From Conus ventricosus (lineage: Eukaryota; Mollusca; Gastropoda; Neogastropoda; Conidae), in NCBI GenBank assembly GCA_018398815.1, contig CM031607.1:79488187-79552186 (forward strand): 64,000 nucleotides of DNA. The letters run 5' to 3'. The translations under genes were made by a program, and so were the position numbers. Shown one piece after another: positions 44,780-56,981 of this stretch; positions within the stretch are counted from its first letter, which is position 1, and each line of letters starts with the position of its first letter. Below the pieces are notes generated by a model. It was not told the origin of the DNA. It made no database searches and worked only from the letters and a program-made list of their open reading frames with translations.

Positions 44780-47771
44780 GTGAGAGACACGGTGTCGGGG
44801 AAACAGGTCACCTGGTGCTGTCGTGGGCCCTGTTTATTTGTGTGGATTTCTTTGGTCTGTCTCCTTCGATTTTCATGATGATTTTGGAGGGACGAGAGAT
44901 AAAGACAGTGAATAAAACACACTCACGCACGCACGATCACAGCAGTGCGGGGGTGAAATTTTTCCCGTCTATGGGGGAAACCCCTCAAAATGTTTTCGTC
45001 TTGACGGAATTTCCCGTCAATTTAAAAAAAAAAAAAAAAAAAAAAAGATTTACGGTTCGATTTGTTTCGAAATTTTTTCCCATCTATAGGGAAAGTAATG
45101 TTTCTGTGTTTGGCATCTTAAGGCTAACATTGGGCGTCTGACTGAAACGAAGTTTGACGGTGCCCCAAAAATTAAGTATATGGCTTTTTTGAAAGGGGAA
45201 CCCAGTAGATGCGTCGGGGGCCCAAATTTAAAAAACAAATGGAGAACAATGGCTAAACGAAATGAGACGCGCAATGAATATGCAAGGGGTGCAAGAAAAA
45301 AATGGGGCCCGGCAGTGTTTCTGTTCGTTTGTTAAAAAAACGATCAGTTGGGAGCAAACGGAAAAAAAAATTCGAAGCCATGTGACCCCAAGTAGAAAAA
45401 ATAAAGGGGATTTAAAACTTTTTCTTTCTTTGCAAGTGGGGCCTAATTGTAAATTAAAAGTTGATTTGTGGGGGGGGGGGGGGGGGGGGGGTGGGGGTTT
45501 GGGGGGGGGACAAAGTATATTAGGCCTATAGTTGTTTCGGGGGTGGAAAATTTTCCAATTTTTTATTGTTTGGTTTTTTTTAAAAAGAGTTAAATTTTTT
45601 TTTTTTTTATATTTTTCTTTCGGGTGGGAGGGGGGGGGATTCTTGAATTTTATTATTGGAGGGGGGGGTTTTGTTGTCAGTTTATTTTGTTTGTGTTTTT
45701 TATTTTTTTTTTTTTAGTTCTTTTTTTAGGCCTAAAAAAAAACATGTTTGTTTTAAAAATTTTTTTTGGAAAAGAAAAGGTGGAAAAACAGAAAGACCTG
45801 AATCCTCCCCACACTTTCTTTTTTTTTTTTTAAATTTTCCCAAAATTCCCCCTCGGATATTTATCCCAAAACCCGCCAAAAAAAAAAAAAAAAGGCGCTC
45901 CTCCCCCTCTAGCCCATGGGGCGCTGCAGCCCACCTGGTAACATTGCAATCTGAGTCCACTGTCCCCCTCATGTTCAGTTGCTTTTTCGGCTCCCTTTCT
46001 CCAGTACCCCGGCTCGTTTAAAAACGAAAAGTGGTGCTCAGACATCAGGCGTTTTTCAACGCCCCACTTTTGATGAAAGACTTTTTTTTTTTTTTTCCTT
46101 TTTTTTTTTTTTCTTTTTTTTTTTTTTTCTTTACCCCTCATTGTTTGACAGGGCAAGAGAAAATTTATTTAAATTTTTGATGCTTAAAAAATCAAAAGAA
46201 CAAAAGACCCCTCCTGCTTTTGTTTGAACATGGGAAAAGAAGAAATGTGGATGACGCTTTGACTTTTTGGGACATTTTTAAAAAGATTGAAAGGGTGAAT
46301 TTTACTTAGTTATGGGGGCTTTTTGACGTGAGGCAAGAGAACTGACAAGTAAAAAGGCCCCTTTTTTCATCCATTTTTATTGTGGTGTGGGTTTCTAGGG
46401 GAAAGACAAAAAAGTGTGACAAATGTCAATTTGATTTTATGATTAAAAAAGGGTGATTTTTTGGACTTAAAAAAACAAATGGTGCCGGAGAAAAAAGCTA
46501 CCCTTTTGGGTTTCTCATTGGCTTCAAATGGTGAGCATGTATATCTTTTTACACAGTCTTGATTAAAAAGTAAATGACCCTTTTAAAAAAATTTGTGGGG
46601 GGAAATTTTGATTTTTGGAATGTTTTGTCAGTTCAGATTTGGGGGAAAAAATTTTTTTGAGTTTTTTATTTGGTTTATTTTTACACTTTTAGATTTTAAT
46701 TTCCAGTTGTACAAAAAGCCATGAATTTTTTTTTTTCATTTAATGAATTAATGGAACATAAATCTAAAAATCACAAAAGTGTTAAGTTAAGTTTTTTTCT
46801 GCAGAAAAAAGTACAATTAAATTTTTGGTGGGGAGCCAAAGAAATTGGCCCAAAAATTAAAAAACAAAATTCGGCCGGGGGCTTTGCCCCCCCGGCCCCC
46901 CCAACGGGTGTGCCCCCGACCCCCCCCCCGGGGCTGGGGGGGGGCCCCGGACCCCCGGCCCAATTTTAGTCAAAACAAGTTTTGTAGTTTTCAACCCCTG
47001 CAGGCTCCCTTGTAAAATGGGGCACACAGAGGTGTGTTGTTAGTTGGAAGCATGGCACTAAAGATGCATGTTTTGCACCACACGCACAGACAGACAGCAC
47101 AACACACACACACAACACACACAACCAAAAACCCCACACCACTTCACACACACACACCCCACCACCACAACACAACCCCCACACCAACACACTGTCCCCC
47201 ACCACACACACACACCAACCCCACAACACACAAACACACACACAAAAACAAACCCCGTTGAAAAGGACATAACATGGAAATTTGTGTTGAGTAGCAAACC
47301 AAAGGGTATTTTTTTGATGGTTGCAAAACAATGATTTTTTTTTTATGTGATCGTTACAGACCCTTTGGGGGTTTTTTTTAATGGAAAAAAGATCAGGGGT
47401 ATTTGTGATAAATTTCAGTTTAACACAACCCAAAACAAAACCCCCAACCAAAAAAAAAAGAAAAAGGGAAAAAGAGAAGCCAAAAAAAGTCTAACCAAAC
47501 AAATATGAGTAAATTAATAAAATAAGGGAGTCTTTAATTAAAATTGAAGAAAATTATTTTTAAAAAAAATTTTTACTGTAAATAATTAACATTTTCTTTG
47601 TTCCGTTATAAACCCTTTTTTTTTTTGGGGAGGGGGTTTGGGGTTTGGGGGGTTTTTTAGAATAAAAGGGCTTCTTTTTTGGTAATTGTAATAAAAGAGA
47701 TTCAAAAAAGTTGTTCCGCTGCCAAAATGTTTATAAGGGAAATTTTATTTTCCACCAAACTTTTTTTTGCC
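44780..47771 (+). other. afadin intron, about 3 kb, low sequence quality
   Basis: T-, A- and G-run-rich sequence with a CA-rich block at 47080-47250. No feature can be supported; run lengths are unreliable. Confidence 0.55.
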
Positions 47772-47963
47772 TGCGTTGTTGCCCCCGACATTGGCGCAAA
47801 CTGCATCTTGGCCACCGACGGCATGTCACGGTGAGCCCATGGACGTGAGCGGAATCTTTTTGGACAACGTGCGTCCCGGACAAACCCCCATGCTGGCCAT
47901 GGGGGAACGTGAGTTTGGGGGGACCCCCTTCTTCAAGTTTGTTGACCCCCCGGGTTCGAGGAG
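47772..47963 (+). pseudogene. AFDN: afadin exon with indels: FHA domain
   Basis: Three frames together read 'DIGANCILATDG' (47788-47823), 'VTVSP' (about 47827-47840), then 'MDVSGIFLDNVRPGQ' and 'FFKFVDPPGSRR', ending before GTCAGT. Afadin FHA domains have 'CxLxxxDGVVTVxP' and end '...VFKFVDP', so the match is clear. One C appears lost in 'AGCCCATGG' (47834-47842), and further indels lie near 47822 and upstream of 47788. The acceptor is not evident (the intron end reads only a T run). The FHA fold in afadin is thought to support partner binding; its phosphopeptide role is not settled. Confidence 0.7.
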
Positions 47964-48924
47964 GTCAGTTTGGGTTTTCCCGATGGCCCGGGCTGTACTG
48001 ATCGATGGGTGCCCGAGAGCACATTGTGTCTTTTTTTTTTTTTTTTTACGTGAAAATCGGTGACACCGAGGGGTAAGCCTCTTTGTATACTTTTGCAGAA
48101 TGTTTACCCGGTATGGTTTTTAATAGAGCTTATTTTTTAAAGGTTGACTGTTTTGAAATGTGAATTTACTTCAATTGAAAAAGGGTGGTGTGCCAGTCTT
48201 CTTTTGTTCTTTTTAATAAGTCGCCTTGTGCAAATCAACCACCCGTGTGTTTAAATACAGAAGAAGATCATGTGTTGACTATTGTCGCATCTATCATCCA
48301 CTCCCCCTTTATTTTAAAAAAGCCCTCCCCTTTTGTCCCCCCCACCCCCCCTCCCCCCCTTTTTTTTTGTCCCTTTCCCGTCTTTATTGCAAAGTCCCCA
48401 CCCCCTTTGGGGGAAAACCCAAGGGGAAAGAAAACGGTTCATTTTCGTTCTGTTTTCATCGCCCCAGTGTCCAAGGGGGATATCAGTGGTTAATCAGCAG
48501 ACATTGTTTTCACCTTGGGGCTTTTTCAGGGACTCAGTCGAATTTTTTTTTTTGTTGTTGCTTTGAATATTTCCTCATTCAACTCAGCAAACATTCTTTT
48601 ACCCCTTTGGAACTTTTCCCCTTATCAATCCCCCGCCCGGTGTTTTTTCCTAGGGTATGTTTTACAGATCAGATCAACTAGGATACATGTGGCAGATCAG
48701 CTGAGCAGACATTGTTTAGGCCCTGGATATTTTGCAGCTTAACCCAGCAAACAAGTGTTTGGGATTTGGTTTTAGAACAAAACTAGGGTTTTGACCTACT
48801 GGTGAGAAACTTCAAAATTTACCTTGATTTTTGAAGTACAAGGCCACTCTAATGCTCACCAGAAAAACTTCCATTTTTTGAAGTGGGAAAGATGTCCGGT
48901 TAAATCGGTACGGGCAGCCAAGAC

Positions 48925-49265
48925 CAGCCACCATGGCGCAGTAGTTAGTGTCACTTATTGCAGATTGAAAGGTGGTGGGTTTGATTCCCATCAGAGTCGT
49001 TCATTTCTGGCTCCAATCACTCCTACCAAGAGCTGAGTTTGGTAAGGGGTTACGTGGGAAGACTGGAATCACACAGCCGAGTTTCATCCACTGAATGGAT
49101 GCATATCGTAGGGTGTAGCTCAGACTTTCTGACAAACACTGTGCATATTTGTATCTCTCAGGTCTGGTTGATGCCATGATATAAATTGAAAGTAAGCTTG
49201 GGGTATAGCCCAGTCATGTAATCGCTGACCAGAACGAAACTCCATAGTATCATCTTTACAGGTGT
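48925..49265 (+). mobile_element. tRNA-derived SINE (type 1)
   Basis: Same family as 20645-21020: head 'GCCACCATGGCGCAGTAGTT', B-box-like 'GGTTTGATTCCCATCAGAGT', body 'GAGTTTCATCCACTGAATGG' and 'TCTCAGGTCTGGTTGATGCC', ending near 'CATAGTATCATCTTT'. Older copy with about one change per ten bases. Confidence 0.85.
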
Positions 49266-51044
49266 GTTTACCCATTTGAATCACCTTATTTTGTGCACAT
49301 GTTTGGCGAAAATATAATGAGTACAATGAACTACAGAGAAAAATGTCAGGGAAGAAAAAAAAAAAAAATCAACAGACAAAAGTTCTTGTGATAATTGAAT
49401 TGATTTAATCATGGTAGTTGTTTGTGTACTTTGAACAAAGAGCGACAACTCTTCGTAGCTCTTGCATGCGGAATTGCCTTTGGCTGTGTCTGCTTTTTTC
49501 AAAACATGCTGATTTCAAAAACATGCTGATATATAGGAACAAGGCTGGCAACTACAGGCCCTGAAATATTGGAAAAAACTGGCGAGAGGAAATGAATTTG
49601 TTGTGAAGCATGTCAGTGAATGAGTTTGAGAGTAAATTTGTGTTAGAAGAATCTGTTTTTAACTGTAGCTGCCACAAGATAGAGTATCCCTCAACCCTGT
49701 GCTGTATGTGTGATGGCAGATGAAAATAACTCCCCCCCCCCCCCTCCCACCCTCCCTGTTCGCACCTTTTACAAAAATGTTGAAGTAGGGATTGCTAATG
49801 CAGTGAAACAGATGGGAATTTAGCGGTGAACTGAGAACAGGAATGAGCACGGCGGGAGAAATGCCATTGAAGTGGCATGGAATATGAAAGAGAGATTAAA
49901 AAACAGAGGTCTGGCAGCCAAGAGTGTTGGCTAGTTTGTACACAGCTTGACTTGCAATCATGTACAGTGTCTGTCATCTGCAAGTGTCGGTCCAACACAC
50001 ATAACCGCAAGGTGGTGCAGCTCTCTGTGCTCAAACATAGAGACAGTGGCGTGTTCTGGTATACAAACTTTAGGCGACAGGTTTGAATCCTGTGAAATTT
50101 GTATTACAGTTCGAAGTATCTTGCTTTTCGATTATATGGATCGCGTCTTAAAAATCAAGAGGCATGCTGCTTTTTGATGATACGGATTTTGTCTTAAAAA
50201 TGAAGAGGCGTGTTGAGTACTCCAGAGCAACTTACTGTGGACAAAGACAGTGTACCATAACACAAACAAACAAAAAACAAAAAAAGAAATGCAGATGAAA
50301 AACTACCACTGGAACCAGTGACAGATCTCAGTACTCAGTGAACCTACATTAGGGCTGAGGTCCGCGTTTAAGCATAGCATTTATGTTCAGGAACTTGATT
50401 TCCGTGCTTGTATATCAGTGATATCTGTTTCTATGGGAGCATGTAATTATTTGTATGTGAGCACATGATTTGCATGTGATATACATGGCTTGGATCGGTG
50501 GCTCTCCTGTGAAATTTGTGTGTGTAAATTTAAAAAGGGCCTCACATGACTCACTAGTGCGTCAGGGCATTGCACGCCTGTTTCTTGCAGTTCGGAGGTG
50601 GGAATTAGCCCCTCTCTTTGTCACTCAAGCAAATGGAACAGTTAAAAGTCAACAGATTGTGCCTGTCCACGCCACCATAGTTCATTCCGAGACATTAATG
50701 ATCACTTTTGATTGATTGAGAAGCAAAACAAGTGAAGTGACTCATCTCTAAGACTCCAGGAAGAGTATAGAAACGTCTCTTTACCTTTCTGCTGACGTTG
50801 GCTCTTAACATGCTGGGTTCATTGTACTGTGCGATCATCAGTAGAAAAATGCAGCTGATGGCAAGACAGAATTTGCAGAATCACAAACCAGTCAAAAAAG
50901 CTTGAACAAGATTTCTTGTAGCAAATCAAACATTAACACTTTTAGACATGAATGATGATATATCTTCCCTATCATACAGGCAATGTTCATACTCCCATTC
51001 TCTCTTTCTCTCTCTCTCTGTTTCTCACATACGCACGCACACAT

Positions 51045-51145
51045 GCATGCACGCATGCACGCACGCACACAAAACACACACACACACACCACACACACAC
51101 ACACACACAAAACACACACACACACACACAACACACACAACACAC
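51045..51145. repeat. GCATGCA and CA repeats
   Basis: ACGCATGCACGCACGCAC followed by CA blocks with AAAC interruptions. Confidence 0.9.
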
Positions 51146-51606
51146 TGATTCAAACAGTGACTCATTTTCATGTAAAGAAAACCCTCAGTGGATGCAGAGT
51201 GATGCGCGCACACACGCATGCACGCACACATGCAGCACGCACACATGCATTTTGATAGCCTATGTGCACAGAGTATCCATAATATGAAAAATGCAATCGG
51301 AGCAAATTCATGGTGCTTGCTGTTAGTGATTGGTTAAAATTGCATGAGAGCTCTGTGGTACTGACTCAAGTTCACTCTAAATTTAAGCTGCCAAGGGACA
51401 AATTGATTTAATGTTCATTGATGATTAAAAATAAAATCTGAAAGACTGGATACATATGTGTGTGTAGATGGAAATTTATGTGCATTATAGAGATCTGAAA
51501 TACTGTATACAAAAATATATCATAAACGGTCAGATACAGCCAAGACTGTATCAAAGTTGTTAAAAAAAAAAAACTATAACAAAAAATGGTTAATGTGTTT
51601 TTGCAG

Positions 51607-51745
51607 GTATCCAAACAATCCCCGCCACCGAAGGTTCCCCCTCATAACCAGGTGCGCCAGGAAACGAACTTGACGTGGACGGTCATGTGGAGACTGTCAC
51701 GCAGAGGCCAGGGACCCAGCCCTACACTCAGGATCGAGACGGCAG
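51607..51745 (+). CDS. AFDN: afadin exon: linker after FHA
   Basis: Lies between TTTTTGCAG and GTGAGC. Reads 'VSKQSPPPKVPPHNQVRQET' and then, one frame over, 'DVDGHVETVTQRPGTQPYTQ' and 'DRDG' with two spare bases. Afadins have a conserved 'ETTFDxxGxxxT' word here. One T is probably missing in 'AACTTGAC' near 51669, since 'ETNFDVDGHVET' appears on adding a base. The two spare bases fit the next exon exactly. Confidence 0.82.
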
Positions 51746-52874
51746 GTGAGCGCCAGGGAGACATCGCATGTGTGCAAGATGTGTTGTCTCCCCTCTACCA
51801 GGAGAAAAGAGGAGAGTAGAGGAGGGCAGTGTTGAGGTCCTTATAAAGAAAAAAAAAAAAAGATTAGAACGAAGGGGTTCAATCCAACTCATCTGAATGT
51901 CACTTGGACTCCCAGTTCTCAAGTCACATGTGTTTACTGAACTGATCGTCTCTTTCTCCACCTTTCTTCACAATCAGTGGGGAGGTGGAATGGAGTTCTA
52001 TTGTATCAACAAATAATTGCATACAACAGTTACTGTTAACATGAAAATTCCTTTTATTTCATGTTTTAAGTGAATGCCAAATTAACGAATAGGTAGTGGG
52101 TGATGGATCATGTTCACTTTTGAAAAAAAGGATGCCATATTCCCACTCTGCGAGAACATCACCTTAAACTCTGGCCTTGTGAGACAAAAATGCTCAGGTA
52201 ATTATTTTATACCTGCAGGGCTTGAAATTCCCAGATACATTTTGGTTGTACTGTGGACAAAAAGTTTACTAAATCTGCTTGTCCCCCCCCCCCCCCCCCC
52301 CCCCCCTCCAATTTTTACTTGTTCCCCCAAGGTGAAAAGACAGCAAATAAAAGTAACTACGAGTAGCACAGTGACAAGCTAGCAGCAAAGTTCAAAGATG
52401 GCGTGCTCCGCACATGTGTGATAATTGTCTTAGAGAGAGAACTATGGAAATAGAGCTGTCGCTTTCTTACAAACCAAGAGCAATGCCTCAGTGTTTTATA
52501 AAACACACTTTTTCTCAGTGAGACAGCATTTTGCTGGAGTTTGTTCATTCAAGGTATGATGGGTTGGGGTTGTGTGTTGTGGAGGGGGGGGGGGGGGGGG
52601 GGGGGGAATGAGTTGTGATGGGGAGGGAGGAGATGTGGAGATGAAACTGTGAAAGGGTAAAAAGGCTGGAGGGAAGCAGGATTGGTCTGCACTGCAGCCG
52701 ACTTGTAAGTCACCCTTTTCACTGACAAAGACAAAAACCGGTTGCCCAGAGCGCAAGTGGAAAGAATGTGTCCACTCGTCCGCCAGAAGGTTTAGTTGTT
52801 CCAGACAATGGGATGGGTAGATCTTTTGAGCCGTGCACTTCAGGGCATTTTTACTTTTGTGTGTGTGATTTCAG
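51746..52874 (+). other. afadin intron, 1.1 kb
   Basis: Holds a 23-base C run (about 52284-52306) and a G run (52583-52606). Nothing else recognised. Confidence 0.7.
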
Positions 52875-52948
52875 AGTGACGCCTGGTCTCCACAGGCAAG
52901 CCTCACAGTCAGACCACCTCCCTGCCTCCTTGGATTTTAGACTGGAAG
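52875..52948 (+). CDS. AFDN: afadin exon: short linker before the DIL domain
   Basis: Lies between GTGATTTCAG and GTATTG, 74 bp. After one base that completes a codon it reads 'VTPGLHRQASQSDHLPASLD' then 'FRLE' plus one spare base. 'LPASLDFRxx' matches the afadin 'LPASxEFRE' word that leads into the DIL region. The phases on both sides (2+1 and 1+2) fit the neighbouring exons, which supports this small exon well. Confidence 0.85.
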
Positions 52949-53604
52949 GTATTGACCCCCCCCCCCCCCCCTCTCCTCCTCATGTTTCCCTTCCCACCCT
53001 TTCTTTCCCTCCCCCCTCCCTCCCCTCCCCCCACTGTCCTCTCCTCCTTTCTTCCTCCCTACTCCTCCCCTAGAGAGAGAGAGAGAGAGAAAGAGAAGAG
53101 AGAGAAGAGAGGAGAGAGAGAGAGAGAGGAGAGAGAAGAGAGAGAGAGAGAACATCTCCATGTTATCAGGAAAAAGGCATTTGTTTTAACACGCAGTTAT
53201 GAAGAGAAAATTGCCTTTTAAACCCCTAATACTGAACTGCAGGATTTGAAGGTGTGTGACTACAGATTTTCTCTGCTCTGAAATGTGGCATTGCTTGAAC
53301 TGAATACACTTACACTGTCCCAGGTGAAGAAAGATAGGACAGACAGTACTTGGTAACCTGATCCATCTCTCTCGAGACAGTCACTTTATGCTAGGTTCTG
53401 AGCGTTTCACATTTTGTGTGTGAAATCAATGAGCGCGACTTGCGATCTTGGCATTGGCTGATCATTACAGTAATACCGTCTATGAGTGTCTGAACGAAAT
53501 GAAGACTTTCTTGATACTGGAGGATGATATTGTGAAAGTTACACTGAAATGAAAAGGGGAAAACAGCTGTTGCAATTATAAGTAGGATTTTTGAAAATCT
53601 TCTC

Positions 53605-53648
<44 letters not shown>

Positions 53649-53807
53649 CGCGCACATGTGCATATGCCAGCTTGTTCCCATATTTGTGTTAATGTCAGTC
53701 AGTCTACCTGTCACTGAAGACCCTCTGTACAGAGACCTATTTTCCATGACACTGTCAAGCTCCTTGTGGAGAGGCTCTACTGTGACCCTTAATTTCTGAC
53801 CCCACAG
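52949..53807 (+). other. afadin intron, 0.86 kb
   Basis: Holds a C run (52957-52971), a pyrimidine-rich then GA-rich tract (53000-53151) and a TG microsatellite (53607-53645). Confidence 0.8.
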
Positions 53808-54013
53808 TGGAGGAACACCTGCTGAAAGCGGTGATACCAGAGGTGAACAGTCGCAGCGTTCAGTTCAAACTGGCCCCCACCTACTTCCTGTACATGGCGG
53901 TCCGGCGTCTGCTCCTGCTGCCTTCCCAGAGTTCCATTCCTCGTGCCCAGCATTATCAGGTGGTGGCGGACTTCATCGGCAAGATGTCCAAACTCATTCA
54001 GCGCACTATCCAG
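53808..54013 (+). CDS. AFDN: afadin exon: start of DIL region
   Basis: Lies between CCCCACAG and GTAGGG, 206 bp. Reads 'EEHLLKAVIPEVNSRSVQFK', 'LAPTYFLYMAVRRLL' and 'VVADFIGKMSKLIQRTIQ', ending on a codon boundary. 'SxxxFKLxPTYxLYMAxR' is a hallmark of afadin just before the DIL core. No frame breaks. Confidence 0.96.
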
Positions 54014-54991
54014 GTAGGGGGAATGATTCTCATGTCGTGGGAGACCGATTTGTTTATGTGGCTGTTCTCACTTTGTTGTCTGATGTTTCTGTTTGCTTTT
54101 CTACATCGTGGAGTCCAGCGAATCATGATGAGCTTCAACTGTATTTGGACAGTCTCGGTTTTAGAGTGAAATAACTTTTGCAGCCTGAAATGATATTGTG
54201 AACTGTAGTCAAAATCTTCATGCCAATTCAATACAGACATATTTGCTTCAAGTGACAAGCAGTCAGAATATAGTTCTTTTCTTGTCTATGTTCTCTGCTT
54301 TCTTTTTTACTTTTTTTTTAAGACTGAATTTCTGGAATGAAGTACAAAGGATAGGACTTGCTAAATAGAGATATTAGATAGAGCTGTTTATGAATTGAGA
54401 TTGATTCTGACTGATACAGGATCTGATTCCAGTTGATGTATGCTTCTTGTGATTATCAGAAACTTTAGTCCAGAATATTTCCTTTCTTATTTTGTTACTG
54501 AGAAAGTGTGTGATTTTTTTTTAATGTATTCAGAAGACGATGGAGACCTTGTTTCTGATTGATTATACTTAATGGTATTTAAAAACAACAAAAAATAACA
54601 GGCATAACATATTAATACCATATGATGTTGATCCAAAACAAAAATGCTTTCTGTTTATTAGAAATGATGGTACCAGAATCAGTCCACTCTCATCTTTAGT
54701 CATGTCTTAATGCCTTATTTGTTTGTTTGTTTCTTTAACTTGGTTCAGATCTTTGCATTTGCAAATCCCTGCTGCCTGAATGTGAAACCTAATTAATAAA
54801 CACATTGAGCGCCACCTAACTTGTTGAACGTCTCATATCATATTTGATGATATGAAGGATCATGTGTTGTTTGGGAGAAAGAATAGATGCATCATTCATG
54901 TGATGCCCAGTTTTCCTCTAAAAAAAATTTTAAGGTGGTAAAGCTTGTTAGCCTGGGGCTAAGCCTGGGGCCAGAGACCAGTTGTGTGCAT

Positions 54992-55062
<71 letters not shown>

Positions 55063-55207
55063 TCACACACTCAACTGGCACACACACAAATACACACACA
55101 CACACACACACCACACACACACACACCACACACACCCCACACACACACACACACACACACCACTCACACAGACAAAGACACAGACAGACAGACAGACACA
55201 CCACACA

Positions 55208-55255
<48 letters not shown>

Positions 55256-55326
55256 CACACCACACATACCCCCCTCCCCTTCACAACCATGGCACAAACT
55301 GACCCAGACTTGACCTTTGATCCTAG
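54014..55326 (+). other. afadin intron, 1.3 kb
   Basis: AT-rich without recognisable elements up to 54.98 kb, then a CA microsatellite array (54991-55258). Confidence 0.8.
54991..55258. repeat. CA microsatellite array
   Basis: Four CA blocks separated by 'CTCACACACTCAACTGGCAC', CCACAC and GACAGACAGACA joints. Confidence 0.92.
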
Positions 55327-55567
55327 GAGCAACACAACGACCCCACATCCCTGGCGTTCTGGATGGCCAACACGTCAGAGGTGCTGAACCTGGTGAAGCA
55401 AGACGTGCAGGTGCAGCCCTTCACCATGGACGGCCAGGAGCTGCTGGCGGAGGCAGTGCAGATGGCCTTCCACCATCTGGTGCGCTGCTTCCAGGGCGAC
55501 CTGCAGAGAGTCATGCCTGCCTTCCTCGACCCCTCCGAAGCCTTCGACGACGAGAACCCTCCTCAAG
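55327..55567 (+). CDS. AFDN: afadin exon: DIL domain, first part
   Basis: Lies between GATCCTAG and GTAACC, 241 bp. Reads 'EQHNDPTSLAFWMANTSEVL', 'NLVKQDVQVQPFTMDGQELL', 'MAFHHLVRCFQGDL' and 'VMPAFLDPSEAFDDE', leaving one base. 'LAFWMANxSExLNxxKQD' is the DIL (dilute) signature also seen in class V myosin tails. The GC content is higher than in the introns. No frame breaks. Confidence 0.97.
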
Positions 55568-56981
55568 GTAACCATTTGACAAGGTTCAATTCCCATGGTC
55601 TAATAATGAAAAGGGTACTGGACTGTTAGAGGTGTACTGTGTCCAGGATGCAGCGTTACGAAGAGGGAGTCCTGTCCCTGTCTTTCTGCCGCCTTCCTCT
55701 AAGATCTGTAATCAGGCACCCATTTACTGCTGGGTGGACAGAGAGTTTCAAGCCATAAAAATCCAACCTGCAAGTGATTTGTACTCATGACCCTCAGCTC
55801 CACAGGTGAATGCTACGGCACTTATACTTACATTGTTGTTGGGAAAATGGTATAAAATTTGTCAAATGATAAATGAGTATAAAACAATTCTCCCCCCCCC
55901 CCCCCCCCCCCCCTGCAATGAAGGTTCTATTTCAATTTCAGGTATGAAAGAATGGTACTCGAGAGACAAGATATGACCACAGTCAACAGTGTGATTCGAA
56001 CAATGTGGCCATGATTACTGATGTAGTAATGAGCTTATTCCAGCTTGTATTCAGACATGCATTTCCTGGATTTCTGCTGCACTAAGAGTCATGTGCAAGG
56101 CAGAGAAAGGACACTGTATTGTGCAAGTCAAGACTTTCGCCGTTAAAAAAAAATTCGCTTGCAGTAAAACGATCATTTTATTTACAGTAAAAAGTCAGTC
56201 GAGTCTCTTGTGTATTAAAAAAGGTCAGTCATATGCAGTAAAAAGTGATTCCATCAATGAAAACATCGCCTGAGTAGGGAAATGCAACCTTTTGTTCTCT
56301 GACACCATTCTTTGCCCATATGTCTCCGTTCACAGGCTGTATACATTTGTGTCTGTTGGTTTGATGGTCTGTCTGTCGGCAGAATGACGAGAAACTGCTG
56401 ACTGATCCAACCAAACTTTGTAGACAGATGGCATAAGTCTCAGTGAGGAACCCATTAACTTTTTGGTGCAGATCCCGTTCAAAGGGCAGATCCAGGATCT
56501 GTCTGAGTGAGGCAGAGGTGTGCGCTCTGTTGAATGCTCTTCTAGTTATTACTTGCTTGCGAACGGTTTTTCTTTTGGTATCATTGTCGTTCCGGGAGAT
56601 CTCAAAATTGGTTTGCTTCTAGGTACTGACCTTGTTACAGCATAACTTTTTAACTCATTGCATGATTTCTCATGGGTGACAAATCAAGTCACAATTGTCA
56701 GGCTCACATGAGAGAGGGAGGGGATGGGCTCACATGATGGGAAGGGAAGAGAGTGTCCTACTGTTCTTGTTCAGCTATTTCAAGTTTTTCTTTACATTAT
56801 AGCTTTTTGGTGAGAAACGGAAGAGTGCTTAAGGTTTCCTATCTCCACATCAAACATTACGTGCTGCCTGGGCATGTTCATGTTTTCATAACCCATCTGC
56901 TACATGCTGGATGGCAGGAGCCCATAGCATTCCTGAACCATAGATCTTGGAGACTTTTGACACATCCGCCTCATGTTGCAG
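55568..56981 (+). other. afadin intron, 1.4 kb
   Basis: Holds a type-2 SINE on the minus strand (55.65 kb) and a 22-base C run (55892-55913). Short 'GCAGTAAAA' words repeat four times at 56.14-56.25 kb. Nothing else recognised. Confidence 0.75.
55650..55830 (-). mobile_element. tRNA-derived SINE (type 2), minus strand, decayed
   Basis: Reverse complement contains 'GCTGAGGGTCATGAGTACAA', 'CCACCCAGCAGTAAATGGGT' and an 'AAGGCGGCAGAAAGACAGGG' stretch, matching 38.03-38.29 kb with many changes. Confidence 0.6.

Larger units (their letters stand above)
42571..48720. other. segment of doubtful consensus quality
   Basis: Begins with 63 consecutive G (42571-42633) and then blocks such as 'GGGGGCCCCCCTTTTTCTTT'. 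Throughout, G, C, T and A runs of 6-20 bases are far more frequent than elsewhere, and both afadin exon remnants within it have broken frames. Sequence after about 48.8 kb looks normal again. This is more like an unpolished long-read patch than biology. Confidence 0.7.
47964..51606 (+). other. afadin intron, 3.6 kb
   Basis: Contains the end of the poor-quality segment, a SINE (48.93 kb), a short duplicated 50-bp word at 50120-50215 ('GTCTTAAAAATxAAGAGGC'), and CA/GCATGC repeats at 51.0-51.25 kb. A small linker exon could be missed. Confidence 0.65.

Noticed and set aside
45624..46227. Several 70-120 codon ORFs rich in Phe and Lys
   Set aside because: They arise from T and A runs in the poor-quality segment and match nothing.
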